Source: DAOUFU01 sp034429275 (lineage in GTDB: Bacteria > Chloroflexota > Anaerolineae > Aggregatilineales > Aggregatilineaceae). Taken from it: DNA of 32,986 nucleotides. A program made the translations under genes and the position numbers. Positions 8,285 to 16,085 of the stretch are shown here, in pieces; the first letter of the stretch is position 1, and each line of letters starts with the position of its first letter. The notes below the pieces were generated by a model. The model searched no databases. It had not been told where the DNA came from and was given only the letters and a program-made list of their open reading frames with translations. The stretch covers positions 1-32,986 of the forward strand of contig DAOUFU010000250.1 of assembly GCA_034429275.1 (NCBI GenBank), given 5' to 3'.

Positions 8285-9266
8285 AATGACCTGGAAGCGC
8301 CCTAAATGGGTGCTCTTCCTCTCGGCAGCACTGGCGGCTCTTCTACTGTTCCTGGCCTTTCGGGGCATCGACTGGCAGCAGCTTGTCGATACGCTGAGAC
8401 GGGGCCGGATTGAGCTGCTCGGAATGGGTTTCGCCATCATCAGCTTCTCGGTTTTTCTGCGCGGGCTGCGCTGGCGAGGGCTGCTGGGTGCAGAACTGCG
8501 GCTGCCTGCGCCAGCCGTGTTCTGGGGTGTGAGTGTGGGGTACCTGGGCAACAGCTTTCTGCCAGCACGAGCCGGTGACCTTGTTCGCTGCACGCTGATT
8601 GGCTATCATTCGCCGATTAGCAAAAGCTATGTGCTGGCCACCCTGCTGACAGAACGAGTCATCGATACCTGTTTTTTGATTATTGTGAGCCTGGTATCGC
8701 TCTCGTTCATTCACAACCTGCCTGGCTGGATTGATACCGCCCTGTTGATGCTGACCTTTGCAGCGGTTGGCGGTCTGGGCATTTTACTGCTGGCACATCG
8801 GCTTCGCGGCGCTGCGACATCCTTCCTCGTGCGCTTGCCCCTGCCGGAAAAAGGGCGGGCGTATGCCGCTTCGGTCATGGAGCAGTTTATTCGCGGCACG
8901 CAGGCCTTCCAGCACAGGCAGCGCCTGATTGTTTTCCTGGGCTTCACCGCGATCATCTGGTCGTGCGACATGCTCTCGATCCTGGTGATAGCGCAGGCTT
9001 TTGATCTGACGCTGACCGGGTTCCAGGCCTTTTTTCTACTCGCGGCATTGGGGCTGTCGAGCGCGGTGCCTTCGACCCCCGGATATGTCGGCGTATACCA
9101 GTTTGTAGCGGTGACGGTTCTGGAGCCTTTCGGTATCGCGCGGGCCGATGCGCTCGTTTTTATCCTGGCCTTTCAGGGGATTTCATACCTGGTCTTTATC
9201 CTGTGGGGAACGATCGGGTTGTGGAGACTGAACAATGGACAAGCAACCAATTATCGATCACTTTGA
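8277..9266 (+). CDS. Lysylphosphatidylglycerol-synthase-type transmembrane (flippase-like) protein
   Basis: A 329-residue membrane protein of the LPG_synthase_TM/UPF0104/AglD-like family. Characteristic features are FLRGLRWRGLLG near residue 60, the NSFLPARAGDLVRCTLI segment (about 93-110), LLTERVIDTCFLI, and PSTPGYVGVYQFVAV near residue 263, with about eight hydrophobic helices. It lacks the soluble aminoacyl transferase half of MprF, so lysyl transfer is not expected. Stand-alone members are usually found with polyprenol-linked glycosyltransferases and are thought to help translocate or handle glycolipids. The ATG at 8277 overlaps the upstream stop by 8 bp; earlier in-frame starts lie inside the GT-C gene. 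The reading frame overlaps the next gene by 32 bp, so the three genes are translationally linked. Confidence 0.85.
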   Translation: MNEMTWKRPKWVLFLSAALAALLLFLAFRGIDWQQLVDTLRRGRIELLGMGFAIISFSVFLRGLRWRGLLGAELRLPAPAVFWGVSVGYLGNSFLPARAGDLVRCTLIGYHSPISKSYVLATLLTERVIDTCFLIIVSLVSLSFIHNLPGWIDTALLMLTFAAVGGLGILLLAHRLRGAATSFLVRLPLPEKGRAYAASVMEQFIRGTQAFQHRQRLIVFLGFTAIIWSCDMLSILVIAQAFDLTLTGFQAFFLLAALGLSSAVPSTPGYVGVYQFVAVTVLEPFGIARADALVFILAFQGISYLVFILWGTIGLWRLNNGQATNYRSL

Positions 9267-10794
9267 TCACATCGCGCCCCAACGGTCCAGATGGTTTCGC
9301 CGTAACCGGATATATCACCAGCAGATCATCGATGCGTGCCGACCGTTCATCGACCCCAACACGCGAATCCTCGAACTGGGATGCAGCACGGGCGAACTGC
9401 TAAGCAGCCTCAATCCTTCGGACGGACTGGGGATAGACATCAGCCCCGCCTCGATCGCAGCAGCCCAGAAGCAGTATCCCCATCTCCGTTGGCTGTGCGC
9501 TGATGTAGAAGACTTGCCCGCCTCGCTGTTTCAGGAACCGCCGTTTGACTTGGTGATCCTTTCCGACCTCATCGGCTACCTGGATGATGTCCAGGTGACT
9601 TTGCAGAGCCTGCACGCCCTGCTGCACCCCCGGTCGCGCGTGGTGATTTCGCTGTGGAACTGGGTCTGGCGACCGGCCTTGCAGGTGGGCGAATGGTTGA
9701 GACTCAAAGCGCCGGATTTGTTTGTCCGGCAGAACTGGCTGTCGGTCAACACCGTCAAGAACCTGCTCGTCCTGGCCGATTACGAAGTCCTGCAGACGAT
9801 CCCTGGGTTGTTGTTCCCCTACCACATCCCCGGCCTGACGCCTCTCATCAATTCGCTGGCCGGAGCGCCGCTGCTTCAGCCGTTTTCGCTGCTCAGCACA
9901 GTGGTGGCACGCCCCAACCCGGTTGAGCAGGTCCAGCACCGCCCGGTGACCGTGGTCATCCCCACGCGGAACGAAGTGGGGAATATCGCGGCGCTGGTCG
10001 CGCGTACCCCGCAGATGGGCACCCACACGGAACTGCTGTTTGTCGATGGCAATTCGACCGACGGGACGATCGAGGCCATTCACGCGCAGATCGAAGCGCA
10101 CCCGGAGCGTGACATCAAGTTCATGCCACAGGTACAGCCCCAGTCGCCCGAAGCAGACACGCCGCCCAATCTCATGCTCAAGCTGGGCAAGGGGGACGCC
10201 GTTCGCAAAGGCTTTGGGGCCGCTTCGGGCGAGATATTGATGATTCTCGACAGCGATATTTCGGTCCGCCCAGAAGATTTGCCCAAGTTTTACGATGTTC
10301 TGGCCAAAGGCAAGGCGGGTTTTGTGAACGGCACGCGCTTCAACTATCGCCAGCAAGAAGGCGCGATGCGCCCGCTGAATATGTTGGGCAATGTGTTTTT
10401 CAGCCTGCTTTTTAGCTGGCTGCTCAATCAGCGTGTGACGGATACCCTGTGCGGCACCAAGGCGCTGACGAAGCATCACTATAAAGCCATCGCCGCCAAC
10501 CGTTCCTATTTTGGCGATTTTGACCCGTTTGGCGATTTCGACCTGCTGTTTGGCGCAGCCCATCTGAAGCTGCCGATCGTTGAGGTGCCTGTCCGCTACC
10601 AGGCGCGCACCTATGGCGAAAGCAAAGTGCGCGTGAGCCTGCACGGGCCGCTGTTGGGCCGGATGAGTCTCATCGCGTTCTGGCACTTCAAAGTCCGACC
10701 GTGCCTGACTCCCAAAGCGATAGGCACACTTGGGCTGATCGTTTCGCTGGTGATCGGTGTGCTGCTGAGGCGATCCGCCGGGAAGCGCTCATGA
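9235..10794 (+). CDS. Fused SAM-dependent methyltransferase and GT2 glycosyltransferase
   Basis: A 519-residue two-enzyme protein. Residues about 25-225 form a class I methyltransferase: SAM motif I ILELGCSTGE (45-54), acidic motif GIDIS, and FDLVILSDLIGYLDD. Residues 238 to about 490 form a GT2/GT-A glycosyltransferase: VTVVIPTRNE (238-247), LLFVDGNSTDGT, and the DSD metal/nucleotide motif at 339-341 (ILDSDIS). Its C-terminal acceptor region (VTDTLCGTKAL, GDFDPFGDFDLLFGAA, VPVRYQARTYGESK) is typical of polyprenyl-phosphate sugar transferases of the DPM1 type. A single hydrophobic helix closes the protein (IGTLGLIVSLVIGVLL). It probably makes the lipid-linked sugar donor for the GT-C enzyme, with the methyltransferase modifying sugar or lipid; that pairing is inferred. 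Confidence 0.87.
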   Translation: MDKQPIIDHFDHIAPQRSRWFRRNRIYHQQIIDACRPFIDPNTRILELGCSTGELLSSLNPSDGLGIDISPASIAAAQKQYPHLRWLCADVEDLPASLFQEPPFDLVILSDLIGYLDDVQVTLQSLHALLHPRSRVVISLWNWVWRPALQVGEWLRLKAPDLFVRQNWLSVNTVKNLLVLADYEVLQTIPGLLFPYHIPGLTPLINSLAGAPLLQPFSLLSTVVARPNPVEQVQHRPVTVVIPTRNEVGNIAALVARTPQMGTHTELLFVDGNSTDGTIEAIHAQIEAHPERDIKFMPQVQPQSPEADTPPNLMLKLGKGDAVRKGFGAASGEILMILDSDISVRPEDLPKFYDVLAKGKAGFVNGTRFNYRQQEGAMRPLNMLGNVFFSLLFSWLLNQRVTDTLCGTKALTKHHYKAIAANRSYFGDFDPFGDFDLLFGAAHLKLPIVEVPVRYQARTYGESKVRVSLHGPLLGRMSLIAFWHFKVRPCLTPKAIGTLGLIVSLVIGVLLRRSAGKRS

Positions 10795-11525
10795 ACGATT
10801 ACGACTACCTGACCAGGCACCGCGCCGTTTGGGAACAAAAACCCGTCTTGCGCCGCATCTACCGCGAGCAGTTCTATTCCGTGCTGCTCGAACAGTGTGC
10901 CCCCGGCGAGCGCAGCCTGGAAATCGGCAGCGGGCCGGGGCTGCTCGGAACCATCGCCCCCCAGGTCATCCGCACCGATATTCTGCCTTCGCCCTGGATT
11001 CACTGCGCGCTCGATATGCATCACCTGCCTTTCGCCGACGGGACGTTCGACAATGTGCTCGGCCTCGATGTGCTGCATCACTTCAACGCGCCGGTGGCGG
11101 CCCTGCACGAGATCAGCCGTGTGCTGCGACCGGGCGGGCGGCTGGTATTGATCGAACCCTGGATCACCCCGTTCTCCCGGCTGGTCTATACCTATCTGCA
11201 CCAGGAAGACTGCGACCTTTCCGCGCGCCCCTGGCAACCGGATTTCAAGATGTCGGACACCACCAAACAGGCGTTTGATGGCAATGCCGCCATCCCCTAT
11301 CTGCTGATCACCAGGGGCCAGCTTTCGATCCCCGGCTTGCAGCTTCGCACGCTCAAACGCTTCAGTTTTGTCACCTATCTGCTGAGTTTTGGATTCAAGC
11401 CGGTTTCGCTGCTGCCGTCGTGGTTGTACCCGGTGCTCTACAGGGTCGAAAAGGCCACACAGCGCGCCTGGGAACCGCTGGCCGCACTGCGAGCGCTCAT
11501 CGTGTGGGAGCGCACCGCGCGCTGA
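10791..11525 (+). CDS. Class I SAM-dependent methyltransferase (type 11-like)
   Basis: A 244-residue soluble methyltransferase. SAM motif I is SLEIGSGPGLLG (about 42-53), followed by DILPSP, LPFADGTFDNVLGLDVLHHF (motif IV region) and RVLRPGGRLVLIEPW (motif V). The C-terminal third is longer and hydrophobic in patches (FVTYLLSFGFKPVSLLPSWLYPVLY), suggesting contact with a lipid or membrane substrate. The ATG overlaps the upstream TGA (ATGA), so it is the last gene of the glycosyltransferase transcription unit. A weak imperfect hairpin begins right at its stop codon. The substrate is not evident; methylation of the glycan or lipid made by the adjacent enzymes is the simplest guess. Confidence 0.85.
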   Translation: MNDYDYLTRHRAVWEQKPVLRRIYREQFYSVLLEQCAPGERSLEIGSGPGLLGTIAPQVIRTDILPSPWIHCALDMHHLPFADGTFDNVLGLDVLHHFNAPVAALHEISRVLRPGGRLVLIEPWITPFSRLVYTYLHQEDCDLSARPWQPDFKMSDTTKQAFDGNAAIPYLLITRGQLSIPGLQLRTLKRFSFVTYLLSFGFKPVSLLPSWLYPVLYRVEKATQRAWEPLAALRALIVWERTAR

Positions 11526-11710
11526 CGGTTTTGGGGAACAACCCGAAACGGTAAACATCGGCATACTGCGACACTGGCGGGAAAACGGCACAGCGCGGTC
11601 TGTCATTCCCCCCTTTCCCTCGTGAATCTCATTTTCGGGGCCTGAGGCTGCGGGACGCTGCCCTCGCGATTTTGCCCCCATTATGAAACGCACCCATTCC
11701 TGGGGATAGA
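11526..11710. other. Intergenic gap between glycolipid cassette and muropeptide operon
   Basis: No credible gene. An imperfect dyad, ACGGTTTTGGGG (11525-11536) facing ACCCGAAACGGT, lies immediately after the methyltransferase stop and could end that unit, but it has mismatches and no T-run. The rest is GC-rich sequence without a motif I recognise. Confidence 0.3.
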
Positions 11711-11740
11711 TTGACTCGCGTGTTTGAATGGATATATACT
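11711..11740 (+). promoter_or_regulatory. Sigma70-type promoter of the muropeptide uptake/recycling operon
   Basis: TTGACT (11711-11716, 5/6) and TATACT (11735-11740, 5/6) are separated by 18 bp. Transcription would start near 11747, leaving a leader of about 165 nt before the binding-protein ATG. This is the best promoter of the window and the only clear one ahead of the 15-kb run of same-strand genes to 26826. Confidence 0.7.
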
Positions 11741-11758
11741 GGGAACAAGTGGACTATG

Positions 11759-11771
11759 CCACTCTATACCA
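11759..11771 (+). promoter_or_regulatory. Candidate GntR/HutC-type operator at about +13 to +25
   Basis: CCACTCTATACCA reads TGGTATAGAGTGG on the other strand. Its TGGTATAGA half resembles the dre sites bound by NagR/YvoA and DasR (family consensus around TGGTCTAGACCA, from memory). The opposite half is degenerate. An inverted copy of the core, TATAGAGT, lies at 11823-11830 just before a purine-rich AAAGGAG. A GntR/UTRA regulator is encoded in the same operon, which makes autoregulation plausible. Confidence 0.4.
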
Positions 11772-11910
11772 GATTAAGCCAGCATGCACCTGGATTGGGT
11801 TTTTGGGATAAAAGTTTGCCGATATAGAGTTAAAGGAGTCGCCTCTGAACGAATCCCCCGTCTTGCCCCCAATACGAAATGCCGGATACAAGCACTCCAT
11901 GGAGAGTAAA

Positions 11911-13680
11911 ATGAAGCGCACCCTACACTTTTTATTGATCGTGGCCCTGGCGTTTGGCCTTGTCGGAGCGATCGGTCTGAGCAAGCAGGCCAGCGCCCAG
12001 GAAGCGCCGGTGGGCACCTGGTTTGGCACCTGGCCCTATGTCCTCCCCCCTGAACACAGCTTCAATTCGTGGGTCACCAATGGCGGCCTGGAGACCAACC
12101 TCGGCGCAGGGTTCCGCAGCTATGTTGAACTGCCGATGGCCTTCTACATGTGGGCGACCGGCGAATACCTGCCGCTGCTGGCCGAGTCCTGGGGTTTCTC
12201 GGAAGATACCACCTATTACTGGACCAAAATCCGCGAAGATGCCAAATGGAGCAACGGGGACCCGGTCACTGCCGATGATGTGCTGGCGACCTATGCCATT
12301 GGCCGCATCCTGAACTGGTCCGACTTCGCCTATATTGACCGCCTGGAAAAAGTCGATGAGAAGACGGTCAACTACATTTTCTTACCGGATAAGCAGTCGC
12401 TGCTTGCCGAACGCCTCATTCTGAAGAACTACATCCGCCCTGCGGCGACCTATGGTGAACTGGCTGCCAAAGCCCAGGCGCTCTATGACGCGGGCAAGAC
12501 CAAGGATGACGCCGAGTGGACGGCCCTGATCGATGAGATCAACGCGTTCCGCCCGGAAGAACTGCTCGCCTCCGGCCCGTATACCTACACGATGGACGAT
12601 GTGGGCGATGCCTACATGACCCTGCACTGGCAGCCGAACAGCATTTTCTCCGGCTCTGTGAAGTTCGGTGAAATCCGCATCTGGGCGGGCGAGACCGAAG
12701 TCACTACGCCGTTGGTGCTCAGCGGCGAAATCGCGCACGCTACCAATGTCTATCCTCCCTCGACGCTGGATGCATTTGCGGCAGCCGGGATCAACACGGT
12801 CTCTATCCCGCGTGGATATGGCCCGGCCCTGCTGTTCCAGCATGATGTGTATCCTTGGAACATCACCGAAGTTCGCCAGGCCACGGCCCTGATCATTGAC
12901 CGCGAAGAAAACGCGTTCCTGACCAACGGCCTCGGCGCGACTGCGACCGTCTACATGAGCGGCCTGGCCGACTCGAGCGTGCCAATGTGGATCAAGCCGG
13001 AAGTGATCGACCAGCTAGACCGCTACGAGTTCAACCCGGAGCGTGCCGCCGAACTGCTGAACAGTGTCGGCTTCACCAAGAACGCCGACGGCAAGTGGGC
13101 AGATGCCAACGGCAATGTCATCAAGGGTGAATTCAAGTTCCCCGCCGAATTCAATGACTTCGCCGGCATGGCGCTGAACGCCACCGAGCAGATGAACGAG
13201 TTCGGGTATGACATCACCGCGCGCGCCATCCCCTGGCAGCAGTGCGCCGATGACATCCGCAACGGGGCCTTCGAACTTTCGGTATGGAGCTGGTCGAGTG
13301 CCTCGCCCTTTGCCGCTCGCCAGTTCTTTGGCCCCATTCAGCGCTTCAACTACGTCGGGCTGACCCAGGGTCAGAAGGGCATGAACTTCCCGATGGAGTT
13401 TGAGTGGAACGGCGAGATGATCGATCTCAACCAGATGATCAACGACAGCAGCGCCGGTCTGGACATCGAGAAGCAGCGCGAAGTGGCCAGCGAGGTCGCG
13501 CTGATCATCAACAAGTTGATGCCCTACATCCCGCTCAACATGTTGATCAGCGTCGAGCCGTTCAATACCAACCTGATTGACGGCCTGCCCGCCCCCGACG
13601 ATCCGATCCTTCAGAACCCGTCGGGCACGGATCATTTCGTCATCTACACCCTGCTGACCGGGGTGCTCAGTCCGAAATAA
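11911..13680 (+). CDS. Peptide ABC transporter substrate-binding protein (family 5, DppA/OppA-like)
   Basis: A 589-residue extracytoplasmic solute-binding protein. It has a signal peptide (hydrophobic core about 5-22, predicted cleavage ASA-QE near residue 29-30) and SBP family 5 landmarks: LPLLAESWGFS, WSNGDPVTADDVLATY, and the C-terminal region that closes the peptide pocket. No cysteine occurs in the signal region, so it is not an obvious lipoprotein, which is unusual for this family. The ATG at 11911 is chosen because GGAG (11901-11904) lies 6 bp before it; in-frame ATGs at 11863 and 11899 and a purine-rich AAAGGAG farther up are alternatives. It is the first gene of the operon and is separated from the permeases by a stable hairpin, the usual way to keep binding protein in excess. 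The ligand is inferred to be a muropeptide or cell-wall peptide from the downstream enzymes. Confidence 0.92.
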   Translation: MKRTLHFLLIVALAFGLVGAIGLSKQASAQEAPVGTWFGTWPYVLPPEHSFNSWVTNGGLETNLGAGFRSYVELPMAFYMWATGEYLPLLAESWGFSEDTTYYWTKIREDAKWSNGDPVTADDVLATYAIGRILNWSDFAYIDRLEKVDEKTVNYIFLPDKQSLLAERLILKNYIRPAATYGELAAKAQALYDAGKTKDDAEWTALIDEINAFRPEELLASGPYTYTMDDVGDAYMTLHWQPNSIFSGSVKFGEIRIWAGETEVTTPLVLSGEIAHATNVYPPSTLDAFAAAGINTVSIPRGYGPALLFQHDVYPWNITEVRQATALIIDREENAFLTNGLGATATVYMSGLADSSVPMWIKPEVIDQLDRYEFNPERAAELLNSVGFTKNADGKWADANGNVIKGEFKFPAEFNDFAGMALNATEQMNEFGYDITARAIPWQQCADDIRNGAFELSVWSWSSASPFAARQFFGPIQRFNYVGLTQGQKGMNFPMEFEWNGEMIDLNQMINDSSAGLDIEKQREVASEVALIINKLMPYIPLNMLISVEPFNTNLIDGLPAPDDPILQNPSGTDHFVIYTLLTGVLSPK

Positions 13681-13703
13681 GGGACGTATCGCCTGTTTGT
13701 GAC

Positions 13704-13732
13704 GCCCGGACGGGGAATCCCCCCGTCCGGGC
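13704..13732 (+). repeat. Perfect 12-bp intercistronic hairpin
   Basis: GCCCGGACGGGG (13704-13715), loop AATCC, CCCCGTCCGGGC (13721-13732). No T-run follows, so it is more likely an mRNA-stabilising or partial attenuation element between the binding-protein gene and the permease gene than a full terminator. Confidence 0.7.
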
Positions 13733-13788
13733 CAGGTTTACCCTTTTGACCGCGTCACCACAAGCCAGGATGCCCACAGGATACCCTC

Positions 13789-14871
13789 ATGGACATGACA
13801 GCCGCACCCGAGGCCACTGCCACCGCCGGACCGCCCATCCTGAAATCGCTCAAGCGCGTTGCCGAGAGTTACACGACTCGCGTGGTTGTTCAGGGTATGC
13901 TCACGCTATGGGCCGTCACTACGTTTACCTTCTTCCTGATCCGCCTGATGCCGGGCAACCCCATCCAGATCAAAATCGACCAGCTCATGGACCAGCGGCA
14001 ACTGACCTATGAAGAAGCGCGGCGGGCCGCCGCCGGGCTGTACGACTTTGATCCTGATGCCCCGCTGATGGAGCAGTACCTCGATTACATGGGTAACCTG
14101 GCCAAAGGCGATCTGGGCAAGTCCATTCTTTCGGCAGGGACGCCGGTGTTCGACCAGATCAAGCGGTATTTGCCCTGGACTCTGTTCAGCGTCGGCATCG
14201 GCCTGCTGATCAGCTTCACGGTGGGTGTGCTGATGGGTATGGCCATGGCCTACTGGCGAGGCGGCCTGCTCGATAACATCATGACAGCGCTCGCCTCGAT
14301 CATGTACGGTGTGCCCGATTTTGTGATCGCGCTGCTGCTGCTCATGGTGGCCGGGGTCCAGCTTGAGCTTTTCAAAATGGAGGAAGTGATGGGCGGCATC
14401 GGCCAGAATGTCACGGCTGGCCTGAACGCAGCCTACATCAAGGACCTTTTCCAGCACGCCGCGCTGCCGATCATCACCTATGTGTGGACGACCGTCGGCG
14501 GTTGGATTCTGACCATGAAAAGCAGCACGATCTCCACCCTGGGCGAGGACTACATCACGGTGGGCAAGGCGCGCGGCTTGCCCGAACGGCGCATCCTGGT
14601 CGCTTATGTCGGGCGAAATGCCATGCTGCCCCTGATCACCCGGCTGGCCATCAGCATCGGGTTTGTGGTGGGCGGCAGCGTCATCATTGAAACGATCTTC
14701 CAATACCCCGGCCTGGGCCGCCTGCTGTTCACCGCCATCAGCAGCCGCGACTATACCACCATGCAGGGCGTCTTCCTGACCATTGCAGCGGCAGTCGTCT
14801 TCTCCAACATCATGGCCGATCTGTTATTCGGACTGCTCGATCCCCGCGTGCGGGTCGGAGGGCAAAAATGA
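13789..14871 (+). CDS. Peptide ABC transporter permease (DppB/OppB-like)
   Basis: A 360-residue membrane protein with a soluble, Ala/Pro-rich N-terminal tail of about 30 residues, then the OppB-type first helix (LTLWAVTTFTFFLIRLMPGNP), a large extracytoplasmic loop (PLMEQYLDYMGNLAKGDLGKS), and five more helices. The EAA-type loop is seen in YITVGKARGLPERRI...RNAMLPLI, and the family C-terminal signature is IIETIFQYPGLGRLL. The start at 13789 has ACAGG about 8 bp upstream; a second ATG follows two codons later. The stop overlaps the next permease start (ATGA). Together with the following permease it forms the pore of the importer. Confidence 0.93.
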   Translation: MDMTAAPEATATAGPPILKSLKRVAESYTTRVVVQGMLTLWAVTTFTFFLIRLMPGNPIQIKIDQLMDQRQLTYEEARRAAAGLYDFDPDAPLMEQYLDYMGNLAKGDLGKSILSAGTPVFDQIKRYLPWTLFSVGIGLLISFTVGVLMGMAMAYWRGGLLDNIMTALASIMYGVPDFVIALLLLMVAGVQLELFKMEEVMGGIGQNVTAGLNAAYIKDLFQHAALPIITYVWTTVGGWILTMKSSTISTLGEDYITVGKARGLPERRILVAYVGRNAMLPLITRLAISIGFVVGGSVIIETIFQYPGLGRLLFTAISSRDYTTMQGVFLTIAAAVVFSNIMADLLFGLLDPRVRVGGQK

Positions 14872-16073
14872 CCGGATTGAACAATGCCATTGGATTCGGC
14901 GCCGCAGCGACATGGACCGGCCTGATCATCGGCCTGGCCTGCGGGTTGATTCCACTCGTGCTCGGCCTGCGCAATCGCATCATCCGGCACGCCATCATCG
15001 GCTTCGTCGCCTGCCTGTTTGGGGGATTTGCTGCCGGTATCTGGGGCGGCCTGGTGATGGTGGTGCTCGCCAGCGCCGTTGTGATCTCGTATATGTACGT
15101 GGACCGGCAGGACCCCTTTACCTCCAGGGCCTCGATTGAAGATGTGAACTTCGAAGAGTCGAACCTGGATTTCTTCATCCGCCGGATGGCGGGGTTAGGT
15201 CGTTCGACACGGGCCGCTACCCATGCCCTGGTGCGCAATAAGGCCGGGTTCATCGGGTTTCTGGGGCTGCTGTTTTTCTTCCTGATGACGGTGTTTGGTC
15301 CCCTGCTCATTGAGTACGACGGCAGCACCCACATGGAGCGGCGCAAGCCCGGCGCGGCGACCCTGTATGACGGCCCCTCGCGCGAACACCCGCTCGGCCT
15401 GGATTGGCAGGGCCGCGATGTGCTCTCTCATGTTGTGTACGGCGGGAAAAACCTCATCGTTGTTTCGATAGAGGCCGGGCTGGCGACGACGGTGGTGGCG
15501 GTCATCCTGGGAGCGCTGGCCGGTTTGCTGGGCGGCTATGTCGATCAGTTCCTCTCGGCCCTCTCGAATTTCTTCCTGACCGTGCCGTCTTTCCCGTTGC
15601 TGCTGGTGCTGGCGAGCATCATCAATTTCGACAGGTTGTCCTATCTCGCCCTGTTATTTGCTGCGCTCTACTGGCCCACCCTGATGCGTGCCGTGCGGGC
15701 GCAAGTCTTCAGCCTGCGCGAGCGCGATTACGTTCAGGCGGCCATCGCGCTGGACCTGGGCCTGTTCCACATCATCTTTCGCGAAGTGCTGCCCAACATG
15801 ATCAGCTACATCGTGGTCAACATGATCTTCACCATTCGCAGCGCCATGTATAACATCGTCGGGCTGGTGTTCCTGGGCATGGTGCCGATCAAAGAGCCGG
15901 ACTGGGGTGTGATGATTTACTTCGGACGCAGCCGGGGCGCGATCTTCAGCCCGGATGCCGCCAGTATGCTGATCTCCCCCATCATTGCCATCGCGTTGTT
16001 CCAGCTCTTTCTGGTGTTGTTCACCCGCTCGCTGGAAGAAATATTCAACCCGCGCCTGCGTCAGGGGCTTTAA
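14868..16073 (+). CDS. Peptide ABC transporter permease (DppC/OppC-like) with extra N-terminal membrane domain
   Basis: A 401-residue permease, about 100 residues longer than normal DppC. Residues 1-78 contain about three extra hydrophobic, Gly-rich helices (TGLIIGLACGLIPLVLG, FVACLFGGFAAGIWGG, LVMVVLASAVVISYMYV), followed by an acidic linker (78-115). Only then comes the standard OppC N-terminal segment (NKAGFIGFLGLLFFFLM) and transmembrane domain with EHPLGLDWQGRDVLSHVVYGG and the EAA loop (RDYVQAAIALDLGLFHIIFREVLPN). The start overlaps the upstream stop (ATGA), which supports the long form. The function of the extension is unknown; it could add a docking surface or stabilise the complex. 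Confidence 0.92.
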   Translation: MTGLNNAIGFGAAATWTGLIIGLACGLIPLVLGLRNRIIRHAIIGFVACLFGGFAAGIWGGLVMVVLASAVVISYMYVDRQDPFTSRASIEDVNFEESNLDFFIRRMAGLGRSTRAATHALVRNKAGFIGFLGLLFFFLMTVFGPLLIEYDGSTHMERRKPGAATLYDGPSREHPLGLDWQGRDVLSHVVYGGKNLIVVSIEAGLATTVVAVILGALAGLLGGYVDQFLSALSNFFLTVPSFPLLLVLASIINFDRLSYLALLFAALYWPTLMRAVRAQVFSLRERDYVQAAIALDLGLFHIIFREVLPNMISYIVVNMIFTIRSAMYNIVGLVFLGMVPIKEPDWGVMIYFGRSRGAIFSPDAASMLISPIIAIALFQLFLVLFTRSLEEIFNPRLRQGL

Positions 16074-16085
16074 AGGAAAGGTTCC

